Below are positions 42,501 through 54,425 of a stretch of 64,000 nt of DNA, in pieces (positions within the stretch are counted from its first letter, which is position 1; every line of letters starts with the position of its first letter). The notes under the pieces are model-generated. The model saw nothing but the letters and a program-made list of their open reading frames with translations, did not search any database and was not told where the DNA came from. The stretch lies in assembly GCA_028571685.1 (NCBI GenBank), contig CM053162.1, positions 70,172,351 to 70,236,350 on the forward strand. The letters run 5' to 3'. The stretch is from Heterohyrax brucei (lineage: Eukaryota > Chordata > Mammalia > Hyracoidea > Procaviidae). The position numbers and the translations under genes were made by a program.

Positions 42501-42990
42501 CTCTCTTTCCACCTCTGCCATAGCCTGGACCCAGCCAGGTGGTGAGCTTGTGCAGGACGCCATCTTGATCCATTTGGAGACAGATACACCCTTGTGGAGG
42601 CCCCAGCTGGACTTAGCTCCTATGCTGGGAGGCAGTACCTGCCCAGGAAAGAGCGTTTTTCTGGCAGAAAAGCAGTATTTTACAGTGTCGCCTAGGGCTG
42701 AGGCCTGGCAACAGAGGCTATGGAATCGGTACGTCTTGGCATGTTTGGCCTCTCTTTCCACCTCAGCCATTCAGTAGCCTGGACCCAGCCAGGCAGTGAG
42801 CTTCTGAGGGATACCATCTTGTTCCACTGGGAAGCATATTACACATACAGAAGCCTCAGCTGGACCTAATTCCTGGGCTAGGAGGCAGCGACTGCCTGGA
42901 GGAGCGTGCTTTTCTGGCAGAAAAAGACTATTCTGCACAGTGTCACCTAAGGCTGGTGCCCAACAGCAGAGACCAGCAGGGCAGTAGCCT
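42501..42990 (+). promoter_or_regulatory. L1 5' UTR with two ~249-bp tandem units
   Basis: Unit 1 begins 'ctctctttccacctctgcca' at 42501; unit 2 begins 'ctctctttccacctcagcca' at 42750. Each continues with 'gcctggacccagccagg', a 'ggaggcagc/t' stretch and 'ttttctggcagaaaa'. Arranged like promoter monomers known in some rodent L1s; promoter function is inferred. Both strands are open over unit 1 (42450-42777), which is a by-product. Confidence 0.75.
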
Positions 42991-43247
42991 TTCTGTATTT
43001 TGAGCTAGTTTATAACATCTGGGGTTTGATATAGAGGTACTTACTTTGCCAACTGTGAATGGGGACCTGTACGCCTGAAAACTTGACTGACCTGGGAAGT
43101 TGTCAGATACTTTTCACATCTCATTTTAAGATAACCTAGAGAAACAACTGTGGTCCTTCCTCACAGCATCTCTCCCAGCCTCTATTGACTCACATGATGT
43201 CCAAAAAGCAACAGACTCTGGATAAAACTGTAACCAAGTAATCATCC

Positions 43248-44104
43248 ATGGCTTCAGAAGGCCCCCAAAAGAAAGCACCTTACAACTTTCCAGATGACGA
43301 AGCTTTTCTGAAACTATCAGAAGGTGAATGCAAAAGGATTACATACAGACCCCTCCTAGACCTTATACAAAATGCAGCAGAGCAAAATGAAAAATTTAGC
43401 AAGTTGTTCAATCTGATGGAACATCAGTACTCTGAATCCCAACAGATCAAGAACAAAATCAAAGAAATAGAAACTTCAATTCAAAGCCAACAAAGCAGAA
43501 TGGAACAAATTCAAAATAGACTTTCTGATTTGGAAGACAGAACTACTGACTCTAGCATCTATGAGGAGAAATCAGAAAAAAATAAAGAAAAAGGAAGAAG
43601 CAGTAAGAAGCATGTGGGACTCTATTAAGAGGAATAATCTACAACTAACTGGAATTCTTGAACACAGCGAGACACCTGATAACACAGAGTGTATTGTTGC
43701 TGAGCTGCTGGTATAAAACTGAACAGAAATTAGGAAAGGAGAGAATATAGATATCCCAGATACCTTATCAAATGCCACTCAATATAGAGCTCCAAAAGAC
43801 TCCAAGACATATTATAATCAAGCTTAACAAAATGAAACATAAGCAGAAACTCTTAAAGGCAGTAACACTCAAAGCAAAGCTGACATTCAGAGGGAAACTC
43901 TTCAGGCTTTCGTCAGATTTCTCAGCAGAAACAATGCTGGCATGGAGACAGTGGCATGACACATTCAAAACCTTGAAGGAGAAGAACTTCCAAATAAGAA
44001 TTATATATCCTGCAAAACTATCTCTCAAATACGAAAATGAAATTAAGACATTCACAGATAAACAGAAACTCAGAAACTTTGTTAAAACCAAACCAAAGAT
44101 ATAA
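43248..44104 (+). pseudogene. L1 ORF1 (RNA-binding protein), broken
   Basis: The start is ATG 43248 (MASEGPQKKAPYNFPDDEAF). Residues 45-110 form the coiled-coil-like part (IKEIETSIQSQQSRMEQIQN). The frame stops at 43628. The RRM part continues in the +1 frame from 43612 (MWDSIKRNNLQLTGILEHSE). The C-terminal domain resumes in a third frame at 43772 with RHIIIKLNK, LSSDFSAETMLAWRQWHDTF and IIYPAKLSLKYENEIKTFTD. Two frameshifts and an in-frame stop inactivate it. The total span (about 285 codons) is a little short of typical mammalian ORF1. Confidence 0.88.
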
Positions 44105-44582
44105 GAAATACTGAAAAAATCTCTTGGCTTAGAAGAACAAAACCACTAACTTTATACTTTAGAAGCAAATACGGGACACATCACCCAGAATCCTAGTGAG
44201 GCAGGGAAGTCTCCAAACTCAATCAAAGCTATAATAGTGAAAGAAACAATCTAGTGATCATATCATGAAAACTATGATGTCATCATATTAAAAAGAGGAA
44301 TGTACTACAGTCATTATAGTCCTTCCAGATGGAGAGGAAGTTGATAAGAATGGTAGTAATTGAAACTGGGTTTATACATAGTTTATTAAGGGAGATCATA
44401 GGGGCAGCCTTAAAATACAATAAAGATACAACATATCAAATCAAGAAACGTAATACAGGAGGCTTGATGACCATAAAACCAACTCTGAAAAAGGTGAAAA
44501 ATCAACTCACAAAGAAGAATGATCCAGAACAGATTAATAAAACAACAGAGAAAACATCAACACAAAAATAAACATATCACAA
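44105..44582 (+). other. Inter-ORF spacer of L1
   Basis: About 480 bp between ORF1 and ORF2, much longer than the ~60-bp spacer of primate L1. It contains an 80-codon lysine-rich frame (44329-44571) of no recognised family. Confidence 0.6.
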
Positions 44583-47500
44583 TGGAAGCGCTAAACACAT
44601 ACATATCAATAATCATACTGAATGTGAATGGACTGAATGCTCCAGTAAAGTGACATCTTGGATCAAAAGACACCACTTATCTGTATGTTGCCTACAAGAA
44701 ACTCACCTTACACTTAAAGATACGAACAAACTGAAAATTAAAGGATGGAAGAATATGTATCAAGCTAACAATGATAATCTCAGATAAAATCGATTGAATG
44801 TTAAATTGACCATCATGGACAAGGAAGGACATTATTTATTGCTGAAAGATTCAACACACAAACAGGACTTAACAATATTGATATTCATACCCCTCATATT
44901 ACAGCACCTAAATACATTAAAGAAACTCTGACAACACTAAAAAATGAGACAGATCACTCCACAATAATAGTGCGAGATTTCAACACTCTGCTCTCAATAC
45001 TGGACAGATCATCTAGAAGAAAGCTCAATAAAGACACAGAAGACCTTAGTGTTGCAATTAACCGACTAGAACTCATCAGCACATACAGAACTTTCTATCC
45101 ATCAGCAGAATACTATACCTTCTTCTCCAGTGCCCATGGAACATTCTCCAGAATAGACTATGTGTTAGGACATAAAGCAGTTCTCAACAAAATCCATACC
45201 ATCGAATTAATGCAAAGAATCTTCACAGATCATAAAGCCATCAAAGTCAAAATGAATAGCAGGAAAAGCGTAGATAGAAAATGGAACTCACGGAAACTGA
45301 ACAACATCCTGCCCAAAAAGCCATGGGTTATAGAAAAAATCAAGGATAAAATAAAGAAATGAGAATGAAAACACTTCCTACCAGAACCTCTGGGATACAG
45401 CAAAAGCAGTACTCAGAGGTCAATTTATCTCCATAAATGCACACATCTGGAAGCAAGAAAGAAACTAAATCAAAGAACTAACCCTATAGCTTGAAGAAGT
45501 AGAGAGAGAACAGCAGAGGAACCCCTCAGGCGCCAGAAGAAAATAGATCATAAAGATTAGAGCAGAACTAAATGAATTAGAGGATAGAAGAACAATTGAA
45601 AAATCCAAAAAGACCAAAAGCTGGTTTTTTCAAAAGATCAACAAAATTGACAAATCACTGGCTAAACTTACTAAAGAAAAACAGGAAAGGAAACAAATAA
45701 CCCAAATAAGAAATGAGAGGGGAGTAGTCACAACAGATCCAACAGAAATCAAAAATATCATAACAGAATACTATGAAAGACTGTACTCTAACAAATTTGA
45801 AAACCTAGAGGAAATGGACAAATTCCTTGATTTATATCACCTACCAAACTTATCACAAGTTGAAGCAGAACAACTTAATAAACCCATCACACAGGAAGAG
45901 ATTGAAAAAGTCACCAAAAAACTACCAACGAAAAAAGCCCGGGCCTAGGTGTCACTGCAGAATTCTGCCAAGCTTTCAGAGAAGAGTTATCTCCAATACT
46001 ACTGAGACTGTTTCACAGTATAGAAAGGGATGGAATACTCCGAAATTCATTCTATGAAACCAGTATAACCCTGATACCAAAGATAGAGAAAGACCCAGCC
46101 AAAAAGGAGAACTACAGACTGATATCACTAGTGAATCTAGATGTAAAAATCTTCAACAAAGTTCTCACCAAAAGAATACAACAACATATCCAAAAGATAA
46201 TCCATCATGACCAAGTTGGATTCATACCAGGGATCCAAGCCTGGTTCAACATCAGAAAAACAATTAATGGGATCAACCACATAAATAACACAAAAGACAA
46301 GAATCACCTTACCTTGTCTGTTGATGCAGAAAAGGCATTTGATAAAGTCCAACACCCAAGCATGCTAAAAACTCTCAGCAAAATAGGAATTGATGGCCAA
46401 TTCCTCAATGCGATAAGGGCCATTTATACAAAGCCAACTGCCTACATCATCCTGAATGGAGAGAGACTAAGACAGTTTCCCTTGAGAACAGGAACTACAC
46501 AAGGATGCCCACTCTCACCTCTCCCATTCAACATTATACTAGAAGTTCTAGCCAGAGCAATTAGACAAGACCAGAAAATAAAGGGCATCTGCATCGGCAA
46601 AGAAGAACTAAAAATTTCCATATTTGCAGATGATATGATTGTACACACAGAGAATCCATAAGTTAACCATTCAAACTGATAGAAGAGTTTAGCAAAGTCT
46701 CAGGATACAAGATAAGCATAAGTAAATCAGTAAGATTCCTTTATACCAACAGTGAGATTATTAAGGAATAAATCACCAAATCAATACCATCTGCTATAGC
46801 CCCCAAGAAGATGAAGTACCTAGGAATAAATCTAACCAGAGAAATAACAAACTTTTACAAAGAGAACTACAACTCCTTACTACAAGAAACTAAGAGAGAC
46901 TTACATAAATGGAGAAACCTACCACAAATAGGTAGAATCAACATTGTGAAAATGTCTATTTTACCCAAAGCAATCTACTTATATAATGCAATCTCAATAC
47001 AAATTCCTGTGACACTTTTTAATAAGGTGGAGAACCAAATTACCAACTTTGTTTCGAAAAGGAAGAAGCCCCAGATCAGTAAAGCACTACTGAAGAACAC
47101 ACTGGGAGGCCTCTCACTACCCAACTTTAGAACCTATTACACTGCCACGGTTGTCAAAACAGCCTGATAGTGGTACCAAAAGAGACAGATAGATCAGTGG
47201 AACAGGATTGATACCCTAGAGAAGACATCACCTTCCTATAAACAGTTGTTATTCAACAAAGGCCCTAAGACATTAAACTAGGGAAAAAACAATCTCTTAA
47301 ACAAATGGTGCTGGCAACATTGCATATCGATCTGCAATGAATTGAAACAAAACTCATATCTTACACCTTATACAAAAACCAACTCAAACTCAATAAAAGA
47401 CTTAAATATCAAATCTAAAACAATAATGCTCATCCAAGAAAAAGGAATGGAAGTTTTAATACACAATGTAGACTTCAAAATCTGTCAAACAAACCACAAT

Positions 47501-48290
47501 CAACAGAAGAGAAAATAGATAAATGGGATCTATTAGGAATCAAACACCTTTGCTCATCCAAAGACTTTATTAATAGAATTAAAAGGCCACCTACAGAATG
47601 GGGAAAAAATATTTGGCAACCATATATCAGACCGACACCTGATCTCTGTAATCTATAAGGCACTACAAAATATCAATAAGAAAAAGATAAATAATCCAAT
47701 TAAGTGATGGACAAAGGAGATGGACAGACACTTCTCTAAAGAGGAGATCCAGGGAGCCAAAAAATACATGTGGACATGCTCGTGATCATTAGCTATCAAA
47801 GAAATTCAAATCAAAACTACAATGAGATACCATCTCACCCAACAATGTCAGCCATGATCCGAAAATGCAAAACAACAAATGCTGGAGAGGCTATGGAGAA
47901 TTTGGAACTCTACTGCACTGTTGGTGGGATTTCAAAATGGTGTAGCCTCTTTGGAAAGCAATCTAGTGCTTCCTTAAAAAGTTGGATATAGTTATACCCT
48001 TTGGCTCAGTAATTCCCGTGCTCAGAATATATCCTACAGAATCAAGGCCATTCACACCAACTGATATAGGCACATGAATGTTTACCACAGCACAGTCCAC
48101 AATAGCAAAAAGGTGGAATCAACCCAGATGCCGGACAACAGAGGAATGGATAGGTCAACTATGGTATACATACTCAGTGGAACACTATGCAATGATAAAG
48201 AACAGCGATGATTTTAGGAAACATCTCATAACCTGTTTCGACTGGAGGACATTATATTGAGTAAAAGTAGTCAGTGACAAAAGGACAAAT
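44583..48290 (+). pseudogene. L1 ORF2 (endonuclease / reverse transcriptase), broken
   Basis: Start ATG 44583 (MEALNTYISIIILNVNGLNA), quickly lost by a stop/frameshift at about 44653. Endonuclease landmarks: an altered GDFN (RDFN, about 44973), SRIDYVLGHK (about 45151) and TDHKAI (about 45225). Reverse transcriptase on 46131-46661: motif [15 protein letters not shown] (about 46323), motif [11 protein letters not shown] (about 46490), and FADD at 46623-46634, intact catalytic Asp pair. The thumb region is on 46811-47167 (MKYLGINLTREITNFYKENY). The C-terminal part is at 47770-48260 in changing frames. About 3.7 kb, so full length, but many breaks. Confidence 0.9.
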
Positions 48291-49316
48291 ACTGCATGAG
48301 ACCTCTACGATAAGAACTTAAAAATGACCCATGCATAGAAGAAAAGGCTCTTTGATGGCTGCACAGGTGGGGAAGGAGGAAGGGTGACAGGGGAAGGTTT
48401 TAGATTAGATAGTTAATAGAAATTTGGTTGGGTGAAATCGGTGACAGCACACATTAGAAAGAAGATCAATATTAACTGGACTTCAACATAACATGATTAC
48501 TCCTCCCATCTTAACTCAATACTGCAAGGACAGAGCAGCTGGGAAAGTGGGCTGGGGACAATGCTCTCAGGGGAAATCGAGGCCAATTGGCACAACTAAC
48601 ATTTTGCTAAGAAAGCCCTCTTCACCCCACATTGGTGAGTGGTATCTGAGGTCTTAAAAGCTGCCACACTGCCATCTGAGGGTACAGCAAATGGTCCCAA
48701 CTCAGCAGGAACGGATGATCACCAAGGACCAAAATGACATGGGAGAAAGAACCCAGAAGACAGAGAGATCCACGTGAGTGGGTAACTACATCGACTTGTG
48801 ACCGAAGAACCAGATGGTGCCCGGCCACCACCAGTGATAGCTGTGTGGAGCTCACAAAGTCGAGTCTCACTGGCAACACAAGAATAAAAAGGAGTGCACC
48901 CTGAGATCTCCATTAAAAGATGGCAATTGATGGTCCAGGGGCCTCGGAGTTCCCCTGGGAGCATGGCCTCTGGCCCTGATGCTGCTCCTATCCATAAATC
49001 ATAACGGAGGTCAACTCTTGGACTGGAATGGATTGGACTTGATGACACAGACTGACCCTGTCATGTGTGCACTTTATGGTTCTATGCAACTATAGGATGT
49101 CATCCTGCTGACCGCTCACTTAGGAAGGGGAGTGGGTGGAGAAGAGGGGATAGGAGATTGTTGGGAGGATAAGACATGTATGGAGCAGAGAGGAAGAGTG
49201 TGCTGTCACCAGGCAGGGAGAGCAGTGGGAGCTGCATATAGGTAGGCATGCAAATTTATACAGGAATGTACATTTTCATTCAATCATAAAAGAAAAATAA
49301 GTAAATAAATAACTGG
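48291..49316 (+). other. L1 3' UTR
   Basis: Non-coding 1-kb tail shared with several truncated copies in this window. Contains 'ggtggccg'-type reverse matches to 18880 and 'gcactttatggttctatgca' matching 24900. Ends 'ataagtaaataaataactgg'. Confidence 0.85.
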
Positions 49317-49629
49317 AAAAAAAACATTTGGTGTGAGATTCTTTAATCAACTTCCCAGGCCACACAATTCTGCCAGCAACCAAAGCTGATACCTTGCTTG
49401 CAGCCTTGTGAGACTCTAAGCCAAGAACCCAGGTAAGCTGTGCCGAAACTCCTGACCGACAGAAACTATGCGATAATACATAGGTGCTATCTTACCTCAC
49501 TAAACTAGTGATAATTTATTATGTAATGCTTAATGATAGAAAACTAGTACAACTATTATACTACTTTGCATTCTTAATAGAAGGAAAGGGGACATGAAAA
49601 TAGTATTCAATGAAGGCTTAATAGGTTAG
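49317..49629. other. Single-copy DNA
   Basis: 'gattctttaatcaacttccc' onwards; no repeat recognised. Confidence 0.35.
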
Positions 49630-49755
49630 CATGTTAAAGTAAGATAAGCCTCAGAGGAGTTAAGTACTTTGTGTAAGGCATAAAGCGCAAGAAAGTGGAA
49701 CTGACCAACTGCGCCAAGAACTTGGCTGAGCTCTTTCTAATACACTTCAAATAAG
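49630..49755 (+). repeat. MIR SINE, diverged
   Basis: 'aagcctcagaggagttaagt', 'actttgtgtaaggcataaag' and 'gctgagctctttctaataca' fit MIR core order. Confidence 0.5.
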
Positions 49756-49887
49756 TCTTTAATACAAAATGAATGAGAAGTCCTTGAAGTACTGGTCTTT
49801 AAACTTTTTAGTAAAGTTACCTCTATCACTCTAAAAATGTATGAGTACTTATTACTGTATTTACTTATCTATAATTTGTAAGTAAGC

Positions 49888-50275
49888 AAGACAGAAGAAG
49901 ATTTGATGCCTTTGAATTGCAGTTTTGGAGAATATTGAATGTACATGGACTATCAGAAGAAGAAACAGATCTGTTCTGGAAGAAGTGCAACCAGAGTGCT
50001 CCTTGGAAGCCAAGATAGGCAGACTGGGTCTTATATACTTTGGACATGTTGTCAGGAGGGATCGGTTCCTGAGAGGGACATCATGCTTGGTAGAGTGGAA
50101 GTGAAAAACAGGAAGCCCGTCAATGAGGAGGACTGACACAGTGGCTGCAACGAAGGGCTTAAGGCTAAAAACAATTGCGGCCACGACGCAGGCCTGGGCA
50201 GTGTTTCATTCTGTTGTGCGTAGGGTCACCGTAAGTCAGAACCAACTCCATGGCACCTAACAACAACAACAACAT
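49888..50275 (+). mobile_element. RTE 3' end
   Basis: 'agatttgatgcctttgaatt', 'agtgcaaccagagtgctcct', 'tttggacatgttgtcaggag', 'cagtgtttcattctgttgtg' and the tail 'ccatggcacctaacaacaac'. The C-terminal ORF end plus 3' UTR, with the typical (aac)n end; frames are interrupted. Confidence 0.88.
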
Positions 50276-50277
50276 AA

Positions 50278-50440
50278 TTTAAAAACCATTGCCCTTGAGT
50301 CAACTCTGAGTCATACCAACCCTATAGACTGAGGAGAACTGCCCCAGGGGGTTTCCAAGGAATGCCTGATGGATTTAAACTGAGGGCCTTTTGGTTAGCA
50401 GCCATAGCACTCAACCACTATACCGCTAAGGTTTCCTATA
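50278..50440 (-). repeat. AfroSINE
   Basis: 'aaaaaccattgcccttgagt', 'gaactgccccagggggtttc', 'ttttggttagcagccatagc', 'caaccactataccgctaagg'. Inserted at the RTE tail. Confidence 0.87.
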
Positions 50441-51149
50441 AACCCTATAACCCAGTGCCATCGAATAGGTATTTATAAATTAGACCTTTTTGTTTAAATA
50501 GTTGTCCGGATTTTTTTGTTTTTGTTTTGTGTGCTTTGGGGTTTGTTTTATGTAGTGATTATTAACAGAGACAGGATCAGCAGGGACAGAAAGAAGAAAA
50601 CACATAAGGAGAATGGGAGGAAGAGTGAGGGAGCAATTGTGACTCAAACGTCACACGTTTTTGAAGAAGGGAAAGATGAGGAGGAGATGGTGGCGCAGGG
50701 GACTCCACTGGAAAGCTAAACCAACACAACAAACATACTAACTTCTTGAGTGTTTCAACACTATATTTTATAATCCAAAATGCAGCATAGTATCTCTTGA
50801 AAGATTCCTACCAACTTCCCTAGGAAGTGTTGTAGGAACACCAAACGTGGACTATTACAACCTTTCTGTACTTTCTGATACTTTCTTTGTTGTTTAGATT
50901 AAATTATAAGTAATCTTATTACATGAGCCTCTGGTCATTGTATAAAAACTGTGGAAGTCCTTCCCACCATTGAATTTCACAGTATTATAAAGTTTTCACA
51001 GTACTAGAATTTGAGTTTCTGTCTACCTCATTGATGTCATTCACTTTTCTGCCTTGTCTTGGGTTTATTCCAGAAACATACAAATGACTCATCTTCGTGG
51101 TTTCAGAAGGCCTCATTTATGCAAATTTTCAGTCTCCCAGTATTGTTCC
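50441..51149. other. Single-copy DNA
   Basis: T-rich start (50505-50550), then a purine-rich stretch (50580-50710). No gene recognised. Confidence 0.4.
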
Positions 51150-51318
51150 TGAAACCGTGGTGGTGTAGGAGTTCAGAGAGACGGCTGCTGACCACAAAGT
51201 CAGCAACTGGAAACCATCAGGTGGTCTGTGGGAACTCTGCAGGGCAGTTCTACTCTGTCCTATAGGGTTGATGAGTCAAAATCAACTCAATGGCAACAAA
51301 TTGGGCAGTTTTTTCCCC
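51150..51318 (+). repeat. AfroSINE
   Basis: 'gaaaccgtggtggtgtagga', 'caactggaaaccatcaggtg', 'gcagttctactctgtcctat', 'atcaactcaatggcaacaaa'. Confidence 0.87.
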
Positions 51319-51399
51319 CAAACTCATTTCATATCTAATTAGTTCCAGGTATTTCAGTAGCAGATAATGGTGTGGCTCCAGCTGTTGCTGCAAGCTGAT

Positions 51400-53215
51400 G
51401 GCTGTTGTTGCCCGATGCCATCAAGTTGATTCTGGCTCATAGCAACCTTACGTACAACAGAACAAAACACTACCTTGTCCTGTGCCATGGTCACCACTAC
51501 TGCCGTGTGTGAGCCCACTGCTGCAGCCGCAGTGTCAGTCCATCCCACAGAGGCCCCTCCTCTTTTTTAGTGACCCTCTACTTTACCAAACACGATGTTC
51601 TTTTCCAGGGACTGCTCCCACATGACAACGTGTCTTCAAAGTGCATGAGACAAAACTTCTTCTCCTTGCTTCTAAGGGGCATTCTGTTGTACTTCTTCCA
51701 AGGCAAATTTGTTTGTTCTTCCTGCAGTCCATTGTACATTTGATATTTTTCACCAACACCATAATTCAAAGGCATCAATTCTTCTTGGGTCTTCTTTATT
51801 CGCTGTCCAGTCTTTGCGTGTGTATGAGGTCCCTGAAGGCACCACAGCTAGGGTCAAGGGCTCTTTCATCCTGAAGGTGTCGTCTTTCATTTTTAACACT
51901 TTATAGAAGTCCTTTGCAGCAGATTTGTCCAATGATAGCAATGACAGAATGGTAATAGAAAGACTACATGTCTCTTCATATTTTGGAACTTACAGTAAAC
52001 TCCTCTGAAACTCATTGTAAATTGCGTTTTCATCACTCATCTCTAAGACTAGAAGAAATGTCAAACACAACATTTCAGCACGCCATTAATATTTCTTTCC
52101 CAGCTGGCTGTGTGGGTTTTCAGATTGCAAATCTAATCTATTTTACAAGCTTTCTTATCTAATTCTTGAGTCTCTTCCAAATTTAAACATTGAACACTGT
52201 TTTGGCTGCTAATTTCCTTGGATAGACTATCCATGCTACAAAATAGAGACAATTTTTTATTTGCAGTTATTTCTCAAGTCACAGAGATAACAGATGTAGT
52301 TTGCACTAAATTATCTAGGAAAATGCATTAATTAATTTTCAACTGTTTATGGATCTAGTAAAGGCCCAGGGACAAGTAAATAATAAAAGGATTGATAAAT
52401 GCCACATAAGAAAGATGAGACTGAAAACACTTTTTAATCTGTTTTTAATTTTTAAAAAAATAGCAAAAGTAGACAAGACAGTTTGATTAAAATTTGTGAA
52501 ATCAGAAACCCCGTGATGAGGCGGCAGCTGTGGATTAATTTGTGTTCCCGCCCCCAGTACGACAAACTGACAAACAGGTGGCGAATAAATGTTCTCATTT
52601 CTCAACTGCTGCTTCCTTGGACGTTGATTGTAGATCCCAATAAAACAAAATCCTTGACTACCTCAATAGTTTCTCCTTTTATCGTGGCATTGCTGACTGG
52701 TCCAGTCATGAGGATGTTTGTTTTCTTGATGTTGAGGTGTAACCAACACTGAAGGCTGTGGTCTTTGGTCTTCATCAGTGAATGCTCCAAGTCCCCTTCA
52801 CTTTCAGCAAGGTTGTGCTATCTGCATAGCGCTGTTTGTTGATGAGTCTTCCTCCAGTCCGACACCCTGTTCTTTTTCAAATAGTCTAGCTTCTCAGATT
52901 ATTTGCTCAGCATACAAACTGTATAGGTATAGTAAAAGGATACAAATCTGGTGCACACCTTTCTTGACCTTAAACCATGTGATATCCCATTGTTCTATTT
53001 GAATGACTGTCTCTGGGTCCACGCACAGATTCCTCATGAGCACAGTTAAGTGTTCTGGGCTTCCCATTCTCCACAGTGTTATCCATAATTTGTTATGATC
53101 CACATAGTTGAATGCCTTTGCATAGTCAATAAAGCACAGATGAACAGCTTTCTGGTATTTCCTGCTTTCAGCTAGTATGCCTCTGACATGTAGTGATGAC
53201 CCTGGTTCCACTTCC
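51400..53215 (-). mobile_element. RTE-type LINE, RT domain to 3' end, split
   Basis: Minus-strand reading: 52894-53211 has the RT motif A region HLCFIDYAKAFNYVDHNKLW and a motif B remnant KKGVHQICILLLYLYSLYAE. 52602-52790 has LNIKKTNILMTGPVSN and VKDFVLLGSTIN, conserved in RTE/BovB-like ORFs. The 3' end and (aac)n-type tail ('ggctgttgttgcccgatgcc') are at 51400. About 650 bp of non-RTE sequence separates the two parts at 51945-52590. Premature stops make it dead. Confidence 0.85.
51945..52590. other. Foreign segment inside RTE
   Basis: AT-rich, with no resemblance to RTE. Its right end (52540-52590) has 'cccagtacgacaaactgaca', similar to an RTE 5'-end segment, so part may be a second RTE/SINE piece. 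Remainder unrecognised. Confidence 0.5.
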
Positions 53216-53264
53216 TCATCGGCACCGCTGTGTGTCTGTCGCTGTGTTATACTGTGCGGGCTTG

Positions 53265-53445
53265 TGTATTGCTAGGATGCTGGAAGCCATGCCACCAGCC
53301 CTCAGATAGCAGGAGGGTCACCCACGGTGGACAGGTTTCAGCTGAGCTTCCAGACTAAGCCTAGGACGAAGGACCCAGTAATCTACCTCTGAAAAGAGTG
53401 AGCCAGTGAAGACTCTGTGAACAGCAGTGGAAAATCTTATGAATA
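53265..53445 (+). repeat. RTE 5'-type / tRNA-Gly-type SINE body, plus strand
   Basis: 'gtattgctaggatgctggaa', 'caggtttcagctgagcttcc' and 'ccagtaatctacctctgaaa' match the SINE body seen reversed at 3066-3350. Confidence 0.65.
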
Positions 53446-53469
53446 GGTTCTTTTTTCAAGACACCCTGA

Positions 53470-53590
53470 GACAAAGGTGCAACACAATATTTTGTAGAGA
53501 TTCACTATAATTTTTGGACGTTAAGGTTTTTTCCTACAATTTTTCTCTATTATAGGTAAAAGTAAAGCAAGACTCTGTTCTCGGCAGTTA
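53470..53590. repeat. Unclassified repeat, copy A
   Basis: 'cacaatattttgtagagatt', 'cactataatttttggacgtt' and 'aggtaaaagtaaagcaagac' recur at 57010-57125. Family not recognised. Confidence 0.6.
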
Positions 53591-53844
53591 TTTCCCTTGT
53601 CTGTGAGACAACATAAGTACACTGGCTCGTTTGTTTGACAGGGCTTCCAAAGCCAGCTTTCTAGGCTTAACAATGCTTATTAGCTGAGCTTTATTTTTGT
53701 GTTTCTTTCTTTGTTTCTTTATTTTAGGACTTCTGTGTCTATTGTCACTCCGATAAAGATTTATCGAACACAGCAGTTTCTCGTTGAAGACGTAGTCTAC
53801 ATTCTGTTTCACGACATCAGTTAACAGTCTCACGACATGTTAAC

Positions 53845-54425
53845 ACTCTCCCTTCTCACCCCTGGATTCCCTTTTACTTCCTGTCCCCTCCTGCTCTCTA
53901 GTCCTTGTCCCTGGGCTGCCATGCCCCTTTAATCTCATTTTGTTTGACGCACCTGTCTAATCTTTGGCTGAAGGGTGAACCTCAGGAGTGACGTCAGTAC
54001 TGAGCTAAAGTGCTGTCCACGGGGCCATACTCACAGAGTCTCTCCAGTCTGTCAGGTCAGGAAGTCTAGTCTTTCTCTGTGAGTTAGAGTTTTGGTCTAC
54101 ATTTTTCTCTAGCTCTGTCCCGAATCCACTGTTGCGATCCCCGTCAGAGCAGTCAGTAGTGGTAGCCAGCCATCATCTGGTTGGTCTGGACTCAGCTGGT
54201 GGATACTGTGTTGATGTGGCCTATTACTCTTCTGGAATAACCTGTCCCTTGTATGTTTAGTTTTCTTCGTTCTCCCTTTCTCCCGAAAGGGTGAGATCAA
54301 TCGAGTATTTTAGATGGCTGCTCACAGGATTTTAAAACCCCAGACATTACTCACCAAAGTAGAGTATCAACTATGCTATGCCAATTAAACTAGGTGTTCC
54401 CCAAGACCATAGTCTCTTAATTTTA
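53845..54425 (-). mobile_element. L1 3' UTR fragment, minus strand
   Basis: Same order as 228-1000: 'ctaatctttggctgaagggt', 'catttttctctagctctgtc', 'ttttagatggctgctcacag', 'actaggtgttccccaagacc'. 5'-truncated and without an obvious tail run. Confidence 0.82.

Larger units (their letters stand above)
42120..49316 (+). mobile_element. Near full-length L1, inactive
   Basis: About 7.2 kb in L1 order. It opens with the L1-like 5' start 'gtagagtcaagatggcagac', then a 1.1-kb 5' UTR, ORF1, a long spacer, ORF2, and a 1-kb 3' UTR ending in an A-rich tail (about 49290-49325). Both ORFs are broken by stops and frameshifts, so it cannot move by itself. Its 3' UTR identifies the other 3'-only copies (18389-19016, 24715-25125, and relatives at 228-1060 and 53845-54425). 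I could not find a convincing target-site duplication. Confidence 0.92.

Noticed and set aside
42450..42777. 106-codon frames on both strands
   Set aside because: Both fall in the L1 5' UTR tandem unit; by-products of a stop-poor repeat.
46131..46661. Reverse-transcriptase frame as evidence for an active L1
   Set aside because: RT motifs are intact locally, but frames before and after are broken, so the element is dead.
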